DNA of 48,472 bases from DASSWB01 sp035705495 (GCA_035705495.1 DASSWB010000020.1:1-48472); one strand, 5' to 3'; shown: positions 38,996 through 48,396, counted from the first letter of the stretch. Notes: a model not told the origin generated them from the letters alone. Made by a program: numbers and translations.

Positions 38996-40270
38996 CTAGA
39001 TTTCATCTAGCAAATCTTCAATGACGGTATAAACTTTTTGAAGTTGCTCCTGCGTGATTACAAATGGTGCTAGGATATAAATGGTGTTTCCGAGCGGACG
39101 CAAGTAAATCCCACGAGCCATAAAGAAATCGTACATTTTCTTTCTCAGATTTCCGTAGCGTTCATTTTCTCCAGTTTCCAGTTTCACATCAAAAGCACAA
39201 ATCACCCCCAGTTGCCGCTGATTTTCGACTTTTGGATGATTTTTTATTTTTTGAAAAAATGCTTTATGTGATGCCGTGACATTTTTTATTTGCTGCTGAA
39301 TTTCCTCGGAATTCAAAAGTTCGATTCCAGCTAAAGCTGCCGCACAAGCAAGCGGATTTGCAGTATATGTGTGTCCGTGGAAAAGTCCTTTGGAAATATC
39401 GTCATCATAGAAAGCATTATAAATTTGCTGCGTACAAGAAGTCACAGCCATCGGAAGCAAACCTGCTGTTAAAGCTTTTGACATACAAATAATATCCGGT
39501 TTTATTTCAAGATAATCAGAAGCGAAATTTTTGCCTGTTTTTCCAAATCCGGTCATTACCTCATCTGCCACGCAAATCACTTCACTAGCTTTGCACCGCT
39601 TCAAGATTTCATTCAAACCAGTAGCATCGTGCATTTTCATTGCTGCAGCTCCTTGAACAAGAGGCTCATAGATAAAACCAGCAATATTTTTTTGCTTCAG
39701 AAAAACATCCAATTTCTCAAGGACTTCGGCATTATTTTTCCCGTTTGGAACAGGAATGCGCTCCACTTTTATAAAATGATCTTGAAAAGCACCGTTGTAA
39801 ACCGATAATCCCGAAACCGACATCGCGCCAAAAGTATCTCCGTGAAACCCTTCTTCAAAAGCCAGCATCACTTTTCTGTCATTCCCTTTGTTGAAATGAT
39901 ATTGAAGTGCCATTTTTATACCGATTTCCGTCGCGGTTGAACCATTATCGCTAAAAAATAATTTCTGTTGTCCGAGCGGCAGGATTTTTATCAATTCTTC
40001 CGAAAGTTTTATGGCTGGTTCGTGCGTGAATCCGCTGAAAACAATTTGATCCAATTGCTGCATTTGCGCGTGGACTTTTTCAATAATAAAATCATTGCAA
40101 TGTCCATACATAGCAGTGTACCAAGAAGAAATTCCGTCTATATATGATTTTCCGTTTTCGTCAAAAAGCAATGCAGCTTTCGCTCTTTTTATGGCCAACA
40201 TTTCACCCGCGGTTTTATGCTGTGTAAGTGGGTGCCAAAGATGTTCTTGATCTCGTTGTGATAAAGTCAT
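38996..40270 (-). CDS. bioA: Adenosylmethionine-8-amino-7-oxononanoate aminotransferase
   Basis: PLP enzyme that turns KAPA into DAPA using SAM as amino donor. The 424-residue product has the BioA start WHPLTQHKTAGEMLAIKRAK, the substrate segment GISSWYTAMYGHC near residue 46, LFFSDNGSTATEIGIKMALQ near 102, VADEVMTGFGKTGK near 235 and the PLP lysine in CMSKALTAGLLPM near 265. Its start shares one base with the end of bioD, so the pair is coupled. Confidence 0.96.
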   Translation of the reverse strand: MTLSQRDQEHLWHPLTQHKTAGEMLAIKRAKAALLFDENGKSYIDGISSWYTAMYGHCNDFIIEKVHAQMQQLDQIVFSGFTHEPAIKLSEELIKILPLGQQKLFFSDNGSTATEIGIKMALQYHFNKGNDRKVMLAFEEGFHGDTFGAMSVSGLSVYNGAFQDHFIKVERIPVPNGKNNAEVLEKLDVFLKQKNIAGFIYEPLVQGAAAMKMHDATGLNEILKRCKASEVICVADEVMTGFGKTGKNFASDYLEIKPDIICMSKALTAGLLPMAVTSCTQQIYNAFYDDDISKGLFHGHTYTANPLACAAALAGIELLNSEEIQQQIKNVTASHKAFFQKIKNHPKVENQRQLGVICAFDVKLETGENERYGNLRKKMYDFFMARGIYLRPLGNTIYILAPFVITQEQLQKVYTVIEDLLDEI

Positions 40271-40887
40271 TAAATTAATTTTTCGCGGAAATTTTCAGCG
40301 TATTCTTGAATTACATTTTTGTCGAAATAAGGTTCCTCTTCAATCCGACCGATAATAGGAACTTTGCTCATTTTTTCGATGATGCTTTCCGTGGCATTAT
40401 TTTTTTCTCCATTGAAAATGATTCCGAAGCAATGAATTCCCCGATTTTTCAACATCTCAATTGTCAATAAAGTATGATTGATGCTGCCCAAATAATGCCG
40501 TGAAACCACGATTACTTTGTAGTCCGGTTTTATTAAATCCAGAATTGTTTCTTTATCGTTTAACGGAACCAATAGTCCGCCGGCACCTTCAATAACCAGG
40601 TTTTGATTCTTGGTTTTAGGCAATTTTATTGCTGAAGCTTTTATGTTGATTCCATCTATTTCCGCTGCAAAATGCGGACTTGCGGGCGTATTTAATTCGA
40701 AGGCATTTTTATGAAAAACGGAAACATTGTTCGAGATCAGATTTTTCACTTTTTTGGTATCGGAAAATTCTAGATCTCCAGCTTGTATGGGTTTCCAATA
40801 ATCTGCTTGCAGCGCTTCGGTGATAATTGCGGACGCGATTGTTTTGCCAACATCGGTACCTATTCCGGTAATGAAAAAAGTATTCAT
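40270..40887 (-). CDS. bioD: Dethiobiotin synthetase
   Basis: ATP-dependent enzyme that closes the ureido ring to give dethiobiotin. The 205-residue product begins MNTFFITGIGTDVGKTIASA, a P-loop of the BioD type, and has WKPIQAGDLEFSDT near residue 31, ASPHFAAEIDG near 69 and VIEGAGGLLVPLNDKETI near 97. The ATG follows the TAA of the DUF2007 gene with no gap. Confidence 0.95.
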   Translation of the reverse strand: MNTFFITGIGTDVGKTIASAIITEALQADYWKPIQAGDLEFSDTKKVKNLISNNVSVFHKNAFELNTPASPHFAAEIDGINIKASAIKLPKTKNQNLVIEGAGGLLVPLNDKETILDLIKPDYKVIVVSRHYLGSINHTLLTIEMLKNRGIHCFGIIFNGEKNNATESIIEKMSKVPIIGRIEEEPYFDKNVIQEYAENFREKLI

Positions 40888-41298
40888 TTATAAGTTGAAT
40901 TTAGCTTTGCAATCTTCACAGTGATATTGATATTTCTGGTAGAACGGAAGTACCCCCAACAAAAATGAAAAGAGAAAAGAGGCCAGTGCTTTTACACTTT
41001 TGATGTTTGTGAACAAATCGACATTTGTACTGTTGCATTTTTGGCAATGAATGGGTTCGCCTTTATCATCCAACGAAAATTCAGTGATGGAATCCAGAAT
41101 TTCCTTTGCTCTTTCTTCATCATCCGCATAAATCTTGAGTTTTACTCCGCCAATAGCATTGCTCACCAACGGATCTGTGTCTATTGTATGATTGTCGGTC
41201 ATAAAAACCGTAACACCTTCAGATTCCAATTTCCCTTTAATGATTTGCGCTTCAGAAGAGTATTGAAAAACCGCAATTGTTTTGAAAATTTCACTCAT
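40888..41298 (-). CDS. DUF2007 protein with membrane helix and zinc ribbon
   Basis: A 136-residue protein. Residues 1-75 are a DUF2007 domain (FKTIAVFQYSSEAQIIKGKL; GGVKLKIYADDEERAKEIL). Then come CxxC (HCQKCNS), a hydrophobic segment ALASFLFSFLLGVLPFY near residue 106, and a second CxxC in HCEDCKAKFNL, so a split zinc ribbon is likely. It overlaps the end of bioF by four bases (ATGA) and abuts bioD, so it is translated with the biotin enzymes. Function unknown. Confidence 0.82.
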   Translation of the reverse strand: MSEIFKTIAVFQYSSEAQIIKGKLESEGVTVFMTDNHTIDTDPLVSNAIGGVKLKIYADDEERAKEILDSITEFSLDDKGEPIHCQKCNSTNVDLFTNIKSVKALASFLFSFLLGVLPFYQKYQYHCEDCKAKFNL

Positions 41299-42452
41299 AA
41301 AGCAAAATTAGCCAATAGTTTCACAAGCTTTTCTATTTCTGCTTCGGAATTGTAACTGTGCAAACAGAATCTTAATCGTTCTTCCCCTTTTGGAACCGTG
41401 GGCGACAAAATGGCTTTTACGGCGAATCCTTCCTGCTGAAGCTTTTGTGCCGCATTTCCCACTTTTTCATTTCCAGAAAAAACACAGGATTGTATCGCAG
41501 AATTGCTTTCTATAAATCGCTGCTGAAGCTGATGCGCTTTAATTTGAGATTTGAAAAATTCGATTTTTTTCTGAAGTGCCAAGATTTCGTTTTTCCCTTT
41601 TTCAGAAATTAAAAATTCGGCCGAAGCTATCATTGTTGCTACGGAATGTGGCGGCAATCCGGTTGTGTAGATAAAACTTCGGGTGAAATTTATTAGAAAC
41701 TTTTTTAATTCCGAAGAACCAAGAATTACTGCGCCGTGACAACCCAATGATTTTCCAAAAGTTACAATCCGAGCAAAAGTATGAGTTTCCAATCCAAATT
41801 CTTGAACCATTCCCAATCCATTTTTTCCCAAAACCCCTGTCGCGTGCGCCTCGTCAACAATTAATCGGTAATTTTTTTGATTGCAAAAATTTGCCAATTC
41901 TCTCAAATTCGGTTCGTCGCCATCCATTGAAAAAATCGATTCCGTTACAATGTAAATCTCTGCATCGATTGAATTTCCGACTACTTTTTCAATTTTCTGT
42001 TTTAGATCGTCAAGATTGTTATGTCTGAATTTAAAAGCTTTTGCATTGCTCAGGGAAATTCCGTCACGGATGGAAGCGTGAATCAATTCGTCATAAAATA
42101 CAAAATCAGCGCGCTGGGGAACGCAGGAGAAAAAGCCCAGATTCGCATCATAACCCGAATTGAAAATCAGTGCATTTTCAGCATTAAAAACATTGGAGAA
42201 AAATGCTTCCGCTTCGGTGTATAGTTCATAATTTCCTGAAATCAACCGACTTCCTGTTGCCCCATTTAAAAGGGATTTTTTCGATTGCAAAAAATCATTC
42301 GCAGCCGTAAATATTTCTTCAGAAGAAGCAAATCCGAGGTAATCATTGGAGGAAAAATCAATTAAATTCCTTTTTACTTCCAAATTACGCAGTGATCCCT
42401 CAACGGCTCGTTTGTTTAATTTTGAAATCAGGTTTTTAGGAAAATATGACAT
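41295..42452 (-). CDS. bioF: 8-amino-7-oxononanoate synthase
   Basis: PLP enzyme of the alpha-oxoamine synthase family that joins pimeloyl-ACP or -CoA to alanine. About 385 residues: DFSSNDYLGFASSEEI near 31, NGATGSRLISGNYELYTEAE near 61, the PLP-stacking DELIHASIRDG, DEAHATGVLGKNGLG near 198 and the PLP lysine in TFGKSLGCHGAVI near 229. The ATG at 42452 is chosen over an earlier TTG at 42458. It starts 13 bases after the last Mrp gene. Confidence 0.95.
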   Translation of the reverse strand: MSYFPKNLISKLNKRAVEGSLRNLEVKRNLIDFSSNDYLGFASSEEIFTAANDFLQSKKSLLNGATGSRLISGNYELYTEAEAFFSNVFNAENALIFNSGYDANLGFFSCVPQRADFVFYDELIHASIRDGISLSNAKAFKFRHNNLDDLKQKIEKVVGNSIDAEIYIVTESIFSMDGDEPNLRELANFCNQKNYRLIVDEAHATGVLGKNGLGMVQEFGLETHTFARIVTFGKSLGCHGAVILGSSELKKFLINFTRSFIYTTGLPPHSVATMIASAEFLISEKGKNEILALQKKIEFFKSQIKAHQLQQRFIESNSAIQSCVFSGNEKVGNAAQKLQQEGFAVKAILSPTVPKGEERLRFCLHSYNSEAEIEKLVKLLANFAL

Positions 42453-42465
42453 CAACAATATTTAA

Positions 42466-42852
42466 TCAATCTTCAAATTCCTGGTTATTCTTATCCGATT
42501 CGCTATTTAAACGGTGCGTAATTTTATTGTAACGCCCTTTCAAATCATCCATAACCGATTTATCCCAGAGTTCAATCCCGATAAAATAAGAAGCTCTTCC
42601 AATTAAATGCGCGCTCACTGGAGCTGTGAGGAACAAAAACAAAATGATCGCCAAAACTTTGGTCGTAATGGAAATTTCGTCGAAATAAATTGCTGTGGCA
42701 ACCATAAGCAATCCGATTCCCAAAGTTGCTGCTTTTGTGGTCACTGAAATCCGCAGATATGTATCTGGCATCCGTACAAAACCAATTGCCGCAAATAAGA
42801 CAAACAATGCGCCCAACGTGGCCACAATTCCCACAATAGTATCTATAATCAT
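42466..42852 (-). CDS. mnhG: Mrp Na+/H+ antiporter subunit G
   Basis: Small membrane subunit of the Mrp antiporter. About 128 residues with three helices; typical family segment AAIGFVRMPDTYLRISVTTKAATLG near residue 20 is split here as AAIGFVRMPDTYLRI and TTKAATLGIGLL. A charged tail of about 35 residues follows. The start at 42852 overlaps the mnhF stop by four bases (ATGA); a longer in-frame opening up to 42972 lies over mnhF and is not used. Confidence 0.93.
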   Translation of the reverse strand: MIIDTIVGIVATLGALFVLFAAIGFVRMPDTYLRISVTTKAATLGIGLLMVATAIYFDEISITTKVLAIILFLFLTAPVSAHLIGRASYFIGIELWDKSVMDDLKGRYNKITHRLNSESDKNNQEFED

Positions 42853-43121
42853 TTCTTTTTTCTTTTCTTTAAATAATACGAAAATGCGACGGTACTCAAA
42901 AAAGCAATCAGCGCCAAGATCATTGCGACATCCAATAAAACCGGTTCGTTTGCAAAAAGTGAGTAAATACAAATAATGCCACTTCCTATAGTAATGAGTA
43001 AATCAAGCGCAATAATACGATCGGCAATAGTGGGGCCCATAAGAAACCTGAAGCCCACCAATACTATTGAAACGCCCAAAATGGGTAAAATGATGAATTC
43101 TATATATTCGTTTATCGTCAT
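42849..43121 (-). CDS. mnhF: Mrp Na+/H+ antiporter subunit F
   Basis: A 90-residue subunit with three predicted helices. Family segments are GFRFLMGPTIADRIIALDLL near residue 23 and DVAMILALIAFLSTVAFSYYL near 64, ending in a run of Lys. Four-base overlaps (ATGA) join it to mnhE and mnhG. Confidence 0.94.
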   Translation of the reverse strand: MTINEYIEFIILPILGVSIVLVGFRFLMGPTIADRIIALDLLITIGSGIICIYSLFANEPVLLDVAMILALIAFLSTVAFSYYLKKRKKK

Positions 43122-43594
43122 CTTAAAATTTCCAAAAGTCTTTTTTCAAAACCATTTTTAATATCTGCTATAAATACTTCTTTATCCTGGACATACATTG
43201 TATGAATAAACAATGATTTTTTGTCGGTGGAAACATCCAAACTCAAAGTTCCTGGAGTTAATGATATTAAATTTGCCAATAAGGTTATTTCCATGTCTGA
43301 TTCTGCACTTAACGGATATTCCACAATTCCCGGAACCATTTGAAATCTTGGGGTAATCACTTCAATCGCAACTTGAATATTTGCTTTTACAAGTTCGTAA
43401 AGGAAGAAGAAAAAGAAGCTAATTACTTTCGGTAAAACCCGAAAATATTTGGCTCCAGATCTTCCCCTTGTAATGATCCATAGAATGAAAAAACACAGCA
43501 CAAACCCGAAAACAAAGTTTCCAAGGCTCAAATCGCCTGTTAATGCAACCCAAACCAAGGTAAGAAGAATATTTCCCAGAAACCTGTTTTTCAT
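43118..43594 (-). CDS. mnhE: Mrp Na+/H+ antiporter subunit E
   Basis: A 158-residue subunit: two N-terminal helices (LLTLVWVALTGDLSLGNFVF and VLCFFILWIITRG), a further membrane-near helix FFFFLYELVKANIQVA, then a cytoplasmic domain with LANLISLTPGTLSLDVS near residue 108, which is the MnhE signature. Overlaps mnhD and mnhF by four bases each. Confidence 0.95.
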   Translation of the reverse strand: MKNRFLGNILLTLVWVALTGDLSLGNFVFGFVLCFFILWIITRGRSGAKYFRVLPKVISFFFFFLYELVKANIQVAIEVITPRFQMVPGIVEYPLSAESDMEITLLANLISLTPGTLSLDVSTDKKSLFIHTMYVQDKEVFIADIKNGFEKRLLEILR

Positions 43595-45117
43595 AGTTCT
43601 AAAATTTCGGTTTTATTGAGTACGGCATCAATATAAGGTTGTGGGTTCATAAGTTCGTCTGCAATTCGTTCTGAAAGTACTTGAATGTTTTCCGCAGCAA
43701 AACCAATGTACAATGAAATTATGGTTATAAATATGATGGGCGCCAACATCTGGATTCTCCGATGGTATTTCATATCATGATTGAACAAATAGCTACTGGA
43801 ACTCGTTTTGAGCTCACTTTTCTTCCAAAAAACTTCCGACCATAATTTCCAAATGATAAAAAGAGTCAAGAAACTGGCAAGAAGAATCGCACCCACAATC
43901 CAATAATTTTCGATTTTGAAAGCTTCGGTTAAAAGTGAAAGTTTAGGCCAAAAACCTGAAAATGGCGGTAATCCGACCAAGGAACAAAACGAAGCGATGA
44001 TAAGTAAACTGATTTTCGGGAAATCTTCATACAATCCGCCCAACGCCCTGATACTGTTGGAACCTTTCAGCCTATAAATCAGTCCGCTAATCATAAACAG
44101 ATTTGTTTTCACCATAATGTCGTGAATAAGGTAAAAAATCGCTCCTGCAATTGCAACTTCGGTGAACATGCCCAAACCTGCAATCATAAATCCGATATGA
44201 CAAATAATTAAATATGAAAAAACTTTTCTGATGTTATTCTGCACCAAAGCACCAATGGCGCCACTAAAAAGTGTGAGTACCGCGACCACGATGAAAATAT
44301 CCCGAAGGAAAACCTCATCGGGAAAAATCAAGGTGAAAACGCGGATTAAAGCATAAACGCCGACTTTTGTGAGCAATCCGCCGAAGATTGCAGAAACTGC
44401 TGGCGGTGGTGTATGATAAGAGGCCGGTAGCCAGAAATACAGCGGAAATACAGCAGATTTGATTCCGAAGCCGACAAAAAATAATATTGCCGTGACTTCA
44501 ACCAGAGTACGATTTTCTATTTGAGCGACTTTTAGTGCCAAATCGGCCATGTTCAAGCTTCCGGACAATCCGTACAAAACCGCGATGGCTGTTAAAAAAA
44601 TCATTGACGCGAGAATATTCAGCGTAAAATATTTTACGGCACCTTCAAGTTGCGCTTTTTCGCCACCAATTGTAATCAATACAAATGAACTGATGATAAT
44701 AATTTCGAACCAAACGTACAGATTGAAAAGATCACCGGTTAAAAAAGCACCATTCAGTCCCAATAACAAAAAATGAAAGATTGGGAAATACCCAAATTTA
44801 AGTCGCAGTGGCATGACCGTCGCGGACGAAAAACTTGCAACCGCCAAACCTGCGAATGATGTAAGCAATACCAGTGTTGCGGCGAAAATATCTGCAACAA
44901 AAACAATGCTGAAAGGTGCAGGCCAGCTTCCCGCTTCAACGATTTGTGTCCCGTCATTCCAGATGCTAATAAAAAGAACTACGGCGACGACAACACCAAC
45001 GATACTTCCCAGGATACTAATAATTCGTTGTAGTTTTACATTATTCCACGCAAACATGAGGATGATGCCAAGAAGCAACTGCAACAGAATTGGATATGTT
45101 GTTAATTGTGCCATCAT
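43591..45117 (-). CDS. mnhD: Mrp Na+/H+ antiporter subunit D
   Basis: A 508-residue antiporter-like subunit related to NuoN/NuoM of complex I, with about 14 helices. Seen are LFNLYVWFEIIIISSFVLI with the conserved Glu near residue 138, KSAVFPLYFWLPASYHTPPP with the key Lys near 218, HIGFMIAGLG near 308 and PPFSGFWPKLSL near 383. It forms part of the proton path of the complex. Overlaps its neighbours by four bases. Confidence 0.96.
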   Translation of the reverse strand: MMAQLTTYPILLQLLLGIILMFAWNNVKLQRIISILGSIVGVVVAVVLFISIWNDGTQIVEAGSWPAPFSIVFVADIFAATLVLLTSFAGLAVASFSSATVMPLRLKFGYFPIFHFLLLGLNGAFLTGDLFNLYVWFEIIIISSFVLITIGGEKAQLEGAVKYFTLNILASMIFLTAIAVLYGLSGSLNMADLALKVAQIENRTLVEVTAILFFVGFGIKSAVFPLYFWLPASYHTPPPAVSAIFGGLLTKVGVYALIRVFTLIFPDEVFLRDIFIVVAVLTLFSGAIGALVQNNIRKVFSYLIICHIGFMIAGLGMFTEVAIAGAIFYLIHDIMVKTNLFMISGLIYRLKGSNSIRALGGLYEDFPKISLLIIASFCSLVGLPPFSGFWPKLSLLTEAFKIENYWIVGAILLASFLTLFIIWKLWSEVFWKKSELKTSSSSYLFNHDMKYHRRIQMLAPIIFITIISLYIGFAAENIQVLSERIADELMNPQPYIDAVLNKTEILEL

Positions 45118-45467
45118 GATTCTTCGTCTGTTGCGTTCATTTCGTTTAAATCGTCTGTTTTTACTTCTTTATATGCACGTTTTATAAGCACAATAGCGAA
45201 AGATTGTATACCAAAACTAATTACGATGGCCGTTAAAATAAGGGCTTGCGGAACCGGATCGGCATAAGCGGCGATCAATATATTTGCACCTTCATCGATA
45301 ACCGGGGGTTTTCCTTGCGTGATTCTTCCAAGTAAAAAAATGAGCAGGTTTGCACCATTTCCCAAAAGAATAATTCCGATAATCAATTTCACCAAGCTTC
45401 TTCTCAGGATCATGTAAATGCCCGCAGCGTACAAAATTCCTATTAATATGGCCAATAATATTTCCAT
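45114..45467 (-). CDS. mnhC: Mrp Na+/H+ antiporter subunit C
   Basis: A 117-residue subunit related to NuoK, with three helices: LLAILIGILYAAGIYMIL, IIGIILLGNGANLLIFLLGR and the last around DPVPQALILTAIVISFGIQ, the conserved MnhC signature. It ends in an acidic tail (EVKTDDLNEMNATDEES). Abuts mnhB and overlaps mnhD by four bases. Confidence 0.95.
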   Translation of the reverse strand: MEILLAILIGILYAAGIYMILRRSLVKLIIGIILLGNGANLLIFLLGRITQGKPPVIDEGANILIAAYADPVPQALILTAIVISFGIQSFAIVLIKRAYKEVKTDDLNEMNATDEES

Positions 45468-45881
45468 TTAAGCCGATTCTGAAATTGTAAATAATATGGT
45501 GAGCGTTACACCTATAACAACAAAATAAACACCGATATCAAAAAATAAAGCAGTTCCCATGCTTCCAAGAACGGGAATCTTACCTGGATACCAAATTCCG
45601 GTCATGAAAGCTGAACCTTCAAAAAGAATTGGAAAAACTCCGCTGAAAAAAGAAATTGCCAAACCGAAAGGAATCAGGAAACCTGGATGTATTTTTAAAA
45701 GCAGTTTGGTTTCTTTCAAATCATTGGCAAAAGCGTGTAAAACAAATGCAACAGCTGCAATTAATCCGCCCACAAATCCGCCGCCTGGCAAATAATGTCC
45801 GCGTAACAAAATAAATACCGAAAACACCAACAAAATGGGCAGCAAATAATTGGAAGCCGTTCTTAAGATGATTGTTTTCAT
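45468..45881 (-). CDS. mnhB: Mrp Na+/H+ antiporter subunit B
   Basis: A 137-residue subunit with four helices. Typical: LPILLVFSVFILLRGHYLPG then GGFVGGLIAAVAFVLHAFA near residue 33, and TALFFDIGVYFVVIGVTLTI near 108. In this seven-gene operon MnhB is a separate protein, not fused to MnhA. It overlaps the mnhA stop by four bases. Confidence 0.95.
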   Translation of the reverse strand: MKTIILRTASNYLLPILLVFSVFILLRGHYLPGGGFVGGLIAAVAFVLHAFANDLKETKLLLKIHPGFLIPFGLAISFFSGVFPILFEGSAFMTGIWYPGKIPVLGSMGTALFFDIGVYFVVIGVTLTILFTISESA

Positions 45882-48208
45882 TTTTCGAATTTTTTAAATT
45901 TAGAAAATTTCCTTCTTTCCAAGGTTTTTATGCGGAGTTTCAGCAAACCAAAAACACCGATGGCGGCTACGGAGAGTACCGAAATTTCTATCATCGTATC
46001 CGCACCACGGAAATCGACCAAAATCACGTTTACCACATTTTTCCCGTGCGCCAATAAATAAGAATTTGCGGCATAATATTCGGCTATTTCCTTATTTACA
46101 GGTTCGTTCAAGACTTCCAAAGCCAATAAGGAAATTAAAATTCCCAAAGACAATGAAAGCACGCCGTCCATAATCCTTACTTTGGTATTGGAAAGCACCA
46201 AATATTTCGGCAACCTGTACAATACGAGCACAAATAGGATAACGGTAAGCGTATCTATTGCGAATTGTGTCATTGCCAAATCGGGCGCTCCGTAATAAAC
46301 GAAAAACAGACAAATTGCGTAACCAATCAATCCCATTGAAGCGACCGCTGTTAATCTTGATTTTGAAAAAACGGTGAATAAAATTCCGATCAACATAACC
46401 ATGCTCAAGGTGATTTGATAAATATCGACCCTAGCCAACGATGCGTAATCCATTCTGTAATTTAGATTGGTCAACAAGGAATAGCCGGCGATGCAAACCA
46501 AAAAGAAAACGATTGTGAAAATATAATTCCGAAGGTATCCATTTTGGAAAACGCTCGTCCAGAACATTGAAAAACCATGGATTGAATTTCCGAAGTTCAA
46601 AAAAATACTTCTGGGAGAAAGCGTTTCATATTTCTCAATAAAATTCAACGATTTTCCTGAAGGGGAAACAAAAGCATAAATAATGAGTCCGCCACCAATT
46701 GTGATCGCACTTAGCAGTAAAATCAAATTAAATCCGTGCCAGAGTTTCAGATGAATATCGGCGGAAAAACCCAAAGCCGAAAGCATTGGTTTTGCAAAAA
46801 CATTTTCTATAATTCCTGGGAAAAGTCCGAAGAGTAAACAAAGAATTGCCAATAACAGTGGTGGTGCCCAAAGTAGAAAACCCGGTTTTTTTACATTCTG
46901 AAAATTTTCTGGAAGTTTTCCTGTAAATGGTTTGACACCGACCACAAAACTGGCGTACAATAAAAGCATGTTCGTTAGGACAGCCACTGCCGTGATCAGG
47001 ATTGGCGAAAGGCTTTGTAAACTACTTTCATAAATCAAATCTTTGCCCAAAAACCCAAAAGTCGGCGGAATTCCAGAACCTGAAATTGCGGCAATAATTC
47101 CCGCAATCGCAATAGGCATCATTACTTTTCGCAATCCAGAAAGTTTTTCCAAATTTCGCGTTCCTGTTTGATGATCGACTACACCGGTAACCAAGAATAA
47201 AGTCGCTTTATAAAGTGCGTGGATAAGAATAAAAACCGCTGCCGCCAAAATGGATTCGCGAGTTCCAATACCTATCAAAAAAACCAACATTCCAAGTGCG
47301 GTAATCGTGGAATACGCCAAAACCGATTTCATATCCACACGGAACAAAGCGTGAATTGCCGCATATAACATTGTAAATCCGCCGACGCAAATAAGTGTGA
47401 TATTCCAGAAATTGGTGGTTCCAAGAACGGGTGTTAATCGCAACAACAAATAAATTCCCGCCTTTACCATCGTTGCCGAATGCAGGTAAGTCGAAACCGG
47501 CGTAGGGGCTTTCATAGCTCCCGGCAACCAAAAATGAAAAGGAAACTGTGCCGATTTGGTAAATGCCGCACCAAAAATGAACAATACAATTAAAATGTAA
47601 TATTCGCTTCCTATAATTGATTGGTGCTGGGTCAGCATTTCATAAATACTGTATGTTCCAGAAACATCTCCTAATATAAGTCCGCCGATTAACAAAAGTA
47701 ATCCGCCGGCTCCAGTAATTGCAATTGAAATTACGGCCGATTTCCGAGATGCAGGATCTTGGTTATTGAAACCAATTAAGAAAAATGAACTGATACTCGT
47801 TAATTCCCAAAAAATGAAAAGTGTAATGATGTTATCAGATAAAACGACTCCAAGCATTGATGCCATAAAGAAACCGAGATAACCGTAAAACCTGTCGAGA
47901 TAACGATGCCCTTTTAAATAGGAAGAAGTATAAAGGAAAACCAAAGCGCCAATTCCCGTAATCATCAAACAGAAAATTAACGAAAGCCCGTCGAGCGTAA
48001 AATTAAGATTGATACCCAAGGAAGGGACCCATTCATAATTTTGGCGAATGATTTTTCCGGCGGAAAGTTGCGGAATAAATTTCAGAAAATAGAAAAAAAG
48101 CGAAAGCGGAACCAAAGCTGAAAGCACAGCAAGTTTTCCTTTTAAAAACCTACCGATAAAAACAAGAAGAAGGGAAAAAATAAAACCCAACAAGACCGCA
48201 ATCAGCAT
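45878..48208 (-). CDS. mnhA: Mrp Na+/H+ antiporter subunit A
   Basis: The largest subunit, 776 residues, related to NuoL with a C-terminal NuoJ-like part. Seen: LFIFWELTSISSFFLIGFNN with the conserved Glu near residue 133, AAFTKSAQFPFHFWLPGAMK with the antiporter Lys near 218, STYLHSATMVKAGIYLL near 235, and in the last 200 residues FFVYYGAPDLAMTQFAIDTL and VNVILVDFRGADTMIEISVL, which are the MnhA C-terminal signatures. The Mrp complex expels Na+ in exchange for H+ and is typical of marine or alkaline-tolerant bacteria. It is first in the operon. Confidence 0.96.
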   Translation of the reverse strand: MLIAVLLGFIFSLLLVFIGRFLKGKLAVLSALVPLSLFFYFLKFIPQLSAGKIIRQNYEWVPSLGINLNFTLDGLSLIFCLMITGIGALVFLYTSSYLKGHRYLDRFYGYLGFFMASMLGVVLSDNIITLFIFWELTSISSFFLIGFNNQDPASRKSAVISIAITGAGGLLLLIGGLILGDVSGTYSIYEMLTQHQSIIGSEYYILIVLFIFGAAFTKSAQFPFHFWLPGAMKAPTPVSTYLHSATMVKAGIYLLLRLTPVLGTTNFWNITLICVGGFTMLYAAIHALFRVDMKSVLAYSTITALGMLVFLIGIGTRESILAAAVFILIHALYKATLFLVTGVVDHQTGTRNLEKLSGLRKVMMPIAIAGIIAAISGSGIPPTFGFLGKDLIYESSLQSLSPILITAVAVLTNMLLLYASFVVGVKPFTGKLPENFQNVKKPGFLLWAPPLLLAILCLLFGLFPGIIENVFAKPMLSALGFSADIHLKLWHGFNLILLLSAITIGGGLIIYAFVSPSGKSLNFIEKYETLSPRSIFLNFGNSIHGFSMFWTSVFQNGYLRNYIFTIVFFLVCIAGYSLLTNLNYRMDYASLARVDIYQITLSMVMLIGILFTVFSKSRLTAVASMGLIGYAICLFFVYYGAPDLAMTQFAIDTLTVILFVLVLYRLPKYLVLSNTKVRIMDGVLSLSLGILISLLALEVLNEPVNKEIAEYYAANSYLLAHGKNVVNVILVDFRGADTMIEISVLSVAAIGVFGLLKLRIKTLERRKFSKFKKFEK

Positions 48209-48235
48209 ACATTATATCAGTTTAGGTGAGTTTTA

Positions 48236-48243
48236 CAAATATA
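48236..48243 (-). promoter_or_regulatory. Predicted Mrp operon promoter, TATATTTG
   Basis: TATATTTG on the minus strand matches TAnnTTTG and lies 27 bases before the mnhA ATG. The nearest upstream TTG is about 27 bases away, too far for a standard pair. Confidence 0.5.
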
Positions 48244-48367
48244 ATATTTCTGAATGAAGATTATGTTCATCAATCAGCTAAAAGCCAGCAACCGTGAAAA
48301 TTTAATATTTCCATAACTTTTAAAAAATCTGAAAAACGTCACCGATAGAAATTTTTGAATTTTATTA

Positions 48368-48396
48368 TTGTTTTTCGATAATAAAAAATATATTTG
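48368..48396 (+). promoter_or_regulatory. Predicted promoter of the edge gene, TTG-N18-TATATTTG
   Basis: TTG at 48368-48370 and TATATTTG at 48389-48396 are 18 bases apart, a full Bacteroidota match. CGATAA occurs twice (48376-48381 and 48407-48412), flanking the -7 box, and could be an operator, which is speculative. Confidence 0.65.

Noticed and set aside
42853..42972. 40-codon extension of mnhG
   Set aside because: It lies over mnhF in another frame, whereas the ATG at 42852 gives the family N-terminus and the same 4-base overlap as the other Mrp genes.
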